DNA of 64,000 nucleotides from Panonychus citri (lineage: Eukaryota > Arthropoda > Arachnida > Trombidiformes > Tetranychidae), in assembly GCF_014898815.1 (NCBI RefSeq), contig NW_026515435.1, positions 1 through 64,000 on the forward strand. The letters run 5' to 3'. The position numbers and the translations under genes were made by a program. The notes beneath the pieces were generated by a model that was not told the DNA's origin, made no database searches, and worked only from the letters and a program-made list of their open reading frames with translations. Positions 61,901 to 64,000 of this stretch are shown here, piece by piece. The stretch's first letter is position 1. Every line of letters starts with the position of its first letter.

Positions 61901-62587
61901 GAAACTAATGCAGGCATGAGGGGTCACAAAGTCCCTGTTTACCAAGGTCCAGTCTTCAATGGTGAAATCTGTCTCTCTTGTTGAGATTGTAAGGTCAATA
62001 TTACTTGCGAAGATCTCACCCGCCCGACAAGCAAAGAAGGAGGGATGATCTCTGGAGTAATAGAGTGACAGGGCGTTTGTATTTATAAATGACTCGAGGT
62101 TTTTGCCTCTCGTATTTGTCAGTGTATCGTTCCAGAGGGCTGATCTTGCGTTAAAATCCCCTGCTATGATACAGTGCTCATTCAGTGCCAAATGATTTTC
62201 AATTGTTAAAAAGATGGGTTGTTGAGGTGTTTGAGGCGGAAAATAGCAGTTTATTAGGATGAGTTCAGCTAGTCCAACAGTTACGATGTTCGACTGGTCG
62301 ACTGTTGCACAGGTGATGGTGATATTATGATTGAGGATGATTGTAACCACTGACTTTTGTTTATCAGTGTAAAATCTTATGCCACTTGACTGCATGGTGG
62401 CATAGTTGGGTGGTGGTTCCTGGATTAAGAGGATGTCTTTGTGATTTTCGATGGAGTAATTCAATATGCTATGATAACTTGAGTAACATCGGTCAACGTT
62501 TAGTTGGACAATATTAAGGTTTCGCTTGGTGAAGATGTGTGGATTTCTAAGAGCCATTGTAGTTGGTGAGTTCATGGGCAATTTCAC
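58936..62587 (-). pseudogene. LINE ORF2: endonuclease, reverse transcriptase, RNase H
   Basis: Makes the nick and copies element RNA into DNA. EN (about 62550-61850): IVQLNVDR, LLIQEPPPN, INCYFPP, AGDFNARSALWND, SNIDLTIS, then VTPHACISF where SDH is expected. A TAA ends the frame at 61460. RT (about 61150-60430): GNKAPGIEGYTAA, ACRPIGLLPLAGKILEKLI, YGFRRNKSTLDAL, ISFDIEGAFDTL, QGSCLGPTLWN and catalytic YADD, then RILGLILDNKMKW (about 60290). RNase H (about 59840-59385): FTVYTDGSK, FQAECLAI, HIFTDSKH, SWTKAHVGTPGNERADELAK. C-terminal CLCGDNHANAKHYVDECP. Frameshifts at about 61085, 60430, 59850, 59560 and 59390, and more in 61450-61100. Confidence 0.9.
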
Positions 62588-63990
62588 GCATTCTACGGAA
62601 GATGGGACAGGTTGCAGTCATGGCAGAGTGTGAACAGTCGAGACGGAAATGTGGGTTTTTGACACGCAGGTTATATTTAGTGCAGTTGACGCATTTCGGA
62701 GTTCGTTTCTTGGTGCAGTCTTTGGTATTGTGTTCCTCGGAGCAGTGGGAACATGCAATTTTTTGGTTACAGTTGCTTGAGCTGTGACCAAACATCTGAC
62801 ACTTCCAACACTGCAGGAAGTTCGAGTAGTTGCTGACTCGACACCTGCGGTAGTCGATCCTTACAAAGGGGTTGGCAGTGAAGATTTTATGAATCGCAGC
62901 ATCACATCTGAAGAAGAAGTCAGCATTAGATTCTTTGACATCACCTTCGGTTTTTTTGAAGGCAAAAACGAAGTTGCTATCATCTAGTTGAATGTTGGCA
63001 AGCTCATCATTGTGATACTTCAGCTGACAGATGAGGTCCTCGACAGTTGTTTTGTCCGGGATCCCATGTATTCGAAGTATCGGCCTTTTCTTTTGGGCAG
63101 TTGACCAGGTCATCCCTTCGATTGTTGGAATGAAGGCAGAGAGTTCAACTGCACTATTTTGGTCATTACAGATTATGGCTATTCGTGAGGAGGAGATTTT
63201 AGCGATTCTGTTTATTTTGACGTTATGATCTCTTGGTTTGTAAGAATTGTAAAACTTGGTGATGAGTTGGTCGCTTGTAATTTCCGGGTCTTGGTGACTC
63301 AGTATGACGCATGTGCCGTCAGTTGGCAATGGTCGCCCTGGTAACAGACCTTCAATAATGTGAACAGCTGGTCTTGTGTTTACTTTTGGTTTGTTTACGT
63401 TTAGAGGCGGCGAATGGACGTGCTCTTGTTGTTGGCTTCCTCGTCTAGTGCCAGGTTGGCTATTGACAGTTAGTTGCTGACGTTGCTCTTGTCTTTGGCG
63501 GCGAAATGATTGCGTTCTTATGCGTTGGTCTGGTGGTTCCGTGGTAAGGTCGACAGTGGCTGCAGTTCTTGTGGGTTTTGGAGCATGTTGGTTCATCGGA
63601 CGATTTGATTGTTGTGTCTTTCGACCAGTTTCATTGTTTATGGAATAAAAATTTGAATTAGCACTTGTTTCATCTAGTTTTTGTTTGCTTCATTCAGAGA
63701 TCTCTCAAGGCGAGAGACACTCCACTTTAGGGACTCAATCTCGGCAGTAAGTGCTTCTCTTTCGGGTGTTGGACACATTGAGGTGGTTGACGCTTCGCGG
63801 AGGCTATTAAGCTCTTGTTGGGTTGCCTTGTTCTTTGTTCAGCTGCTTTGAGATCGCGTTCTAGCTTAGCAACCTTGCTACGTAGAGAGGTCAGTTCCTC
63901 GTCTGGTCCTGTTTCGCCAGGCCGAAAGGTATCGACGAGTTGTTGAAGTAGGTCCAGAGCAGCATCAATTTTTGCACATTCAGTATCCAT
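62547..63990 (-). pseudogene. LINE ORF1, gag-like with zinc knuckles
   Basis: RNA-binding particle protein. Starts at ATG 63990 with MDTECAKIDAALDLLQQLVD, a coiled coil continuing LTSLRSKVAKLERDLKAAEQ and, one frame over, EREALTAEIESLKWSVSRLE. The frame changes at about 63835 and again near 63690. From 63596 the reading is clean: Arg/Gln-rich linker, a central region (RPILRIHGIPDKTTVEDLIC) and three Cys/His knuckles: CWKCQMFGHSSSNC, CSHCSEEHNTKDC and CVNC ... CSHSAMTATC. The order coiled coil, central domain, three knuckles is usual for arthropod R1/I-type gag ORFs. Ends at 62547, overlapping ORF2. Confidence 0.88.
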
Positions 63991-64000
63991 GATTCGCTTT

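Larger units (their letters stand above)
58356..64000 (-). mobile_element. non-LTR retrotransposon (LINE), decayed, open to the right
   Basis: Two-ORF LINE read leftward: gag-like ORF1, ORF2 with AP-type endonuclease, reverse transcriptase, RNase H and a C-terminal Cys/His motif, then about 0.6 kb of 3' region. ORF1 and ORF2 overlap by about 40 bp, as usual in such elements. The combination of CCHC ORF1, EN, RT and RNase H fits the I/LOA/R1 side of the LINE tree; clade cannot be fixed by eye. At least eight frameshifts and one stop make this copy inactive unless the consensus is wrong. The 5' end lies at or beyond the window edge. Confidence 0.9.

Noticed and set aside
61152..62987. Several + strand ORFs inside the retrotransposon
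   Set aside because: Antisense shadows of LINE ORF1 and ORF2.
1..64000. tRNA or rRNA genes
   Set aside because: None recognised by eye; a covariance-model scan would be needed to exclude them.

Overview
Eukaryotic nuclear DNA, very probably from an arthropod. The genes are typical of animals (SLC26 transporter, class A GPCR, astacin, Kir channel, ABCG transporter, CHIC, AGAP, teneurin, Notch-ligand pieces). Introns are short (about 50-120 bp) with GT..AG ends, and intergenic DNA is AT-rich and dominated by the word TTAATTG/CAATTAA. Short TTAGG runs match the arthropod telomere repeat. A small-genome mite or other chelicerate is my best guess, from style only; the sequence does not prove it.

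Left third (1-17 kb): compact host genes. In order: the 3' exons of an SLC26/SulP anion transporter (+), a four-exon neuropeptide-type GPCR (+), a six-exon secreted astacin protease (-), a four-exon secreted glycine-rich protein (-), an inward-rectifier K+ channel (+) and an ABCG half-transporter (-). The astacin, GPCR and glycine-rich genes read cleanly. The SLC26, Kir and ABCG genes are interrupted by single-base indels, many at homopolymers, although the protein is conserved on both sides.

Middle (17-42 kb): 15 kb of gene-free, microsatellite-rich AT-rich DNA that carries an unusual number of CAGGTAA/TTACCTG words. It is followed by a CHIC-family gene, another gene-poor stretch, and the PH-ArfGAP-ankyrin half of an AGAP/centaurin-gamma gene. 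Beyond this lie a small zinc-knuckle exon candidate and a 204-bp MITE-like inverted-repeat element.

Repeat domain (42.6-50.2 kb): a minisatellite of about 52 bp in five arrays, interrupted by four copies of a ~740-bp segment. A fifth copy lies outside the arrays and is joined to extra coding-like sequence, so it looks like the source.

Mosaic (49.4-54.1 kb): pieces of several unrelated genes in both orientations, with introns kept: a coiled-coil exon, an Ig-domain piece fused to a Notch-ligand N-terminal piece (-), two ferrochelatase exons with a nonsense codon (+), and teneurin TM/EGF exons (+). The last teneurin exon stops at (TTAGG)3 plus a poly(T) run.

Right end (54.1-64 kb): minus-strand retroelement DNA of different composition. 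A decayed non-LTR retrotransposon runs off the right edge (ORF1 with zinc knuckles; ORF2 with endonuclease, reverse transcriptase, RNase H and a terminal Cys/His motif). An unrecognised multi-ORF block lies on its 3' side. Both blocks end at CCTAA-type junctions, which suggests telomere-repeat-targeted elements.
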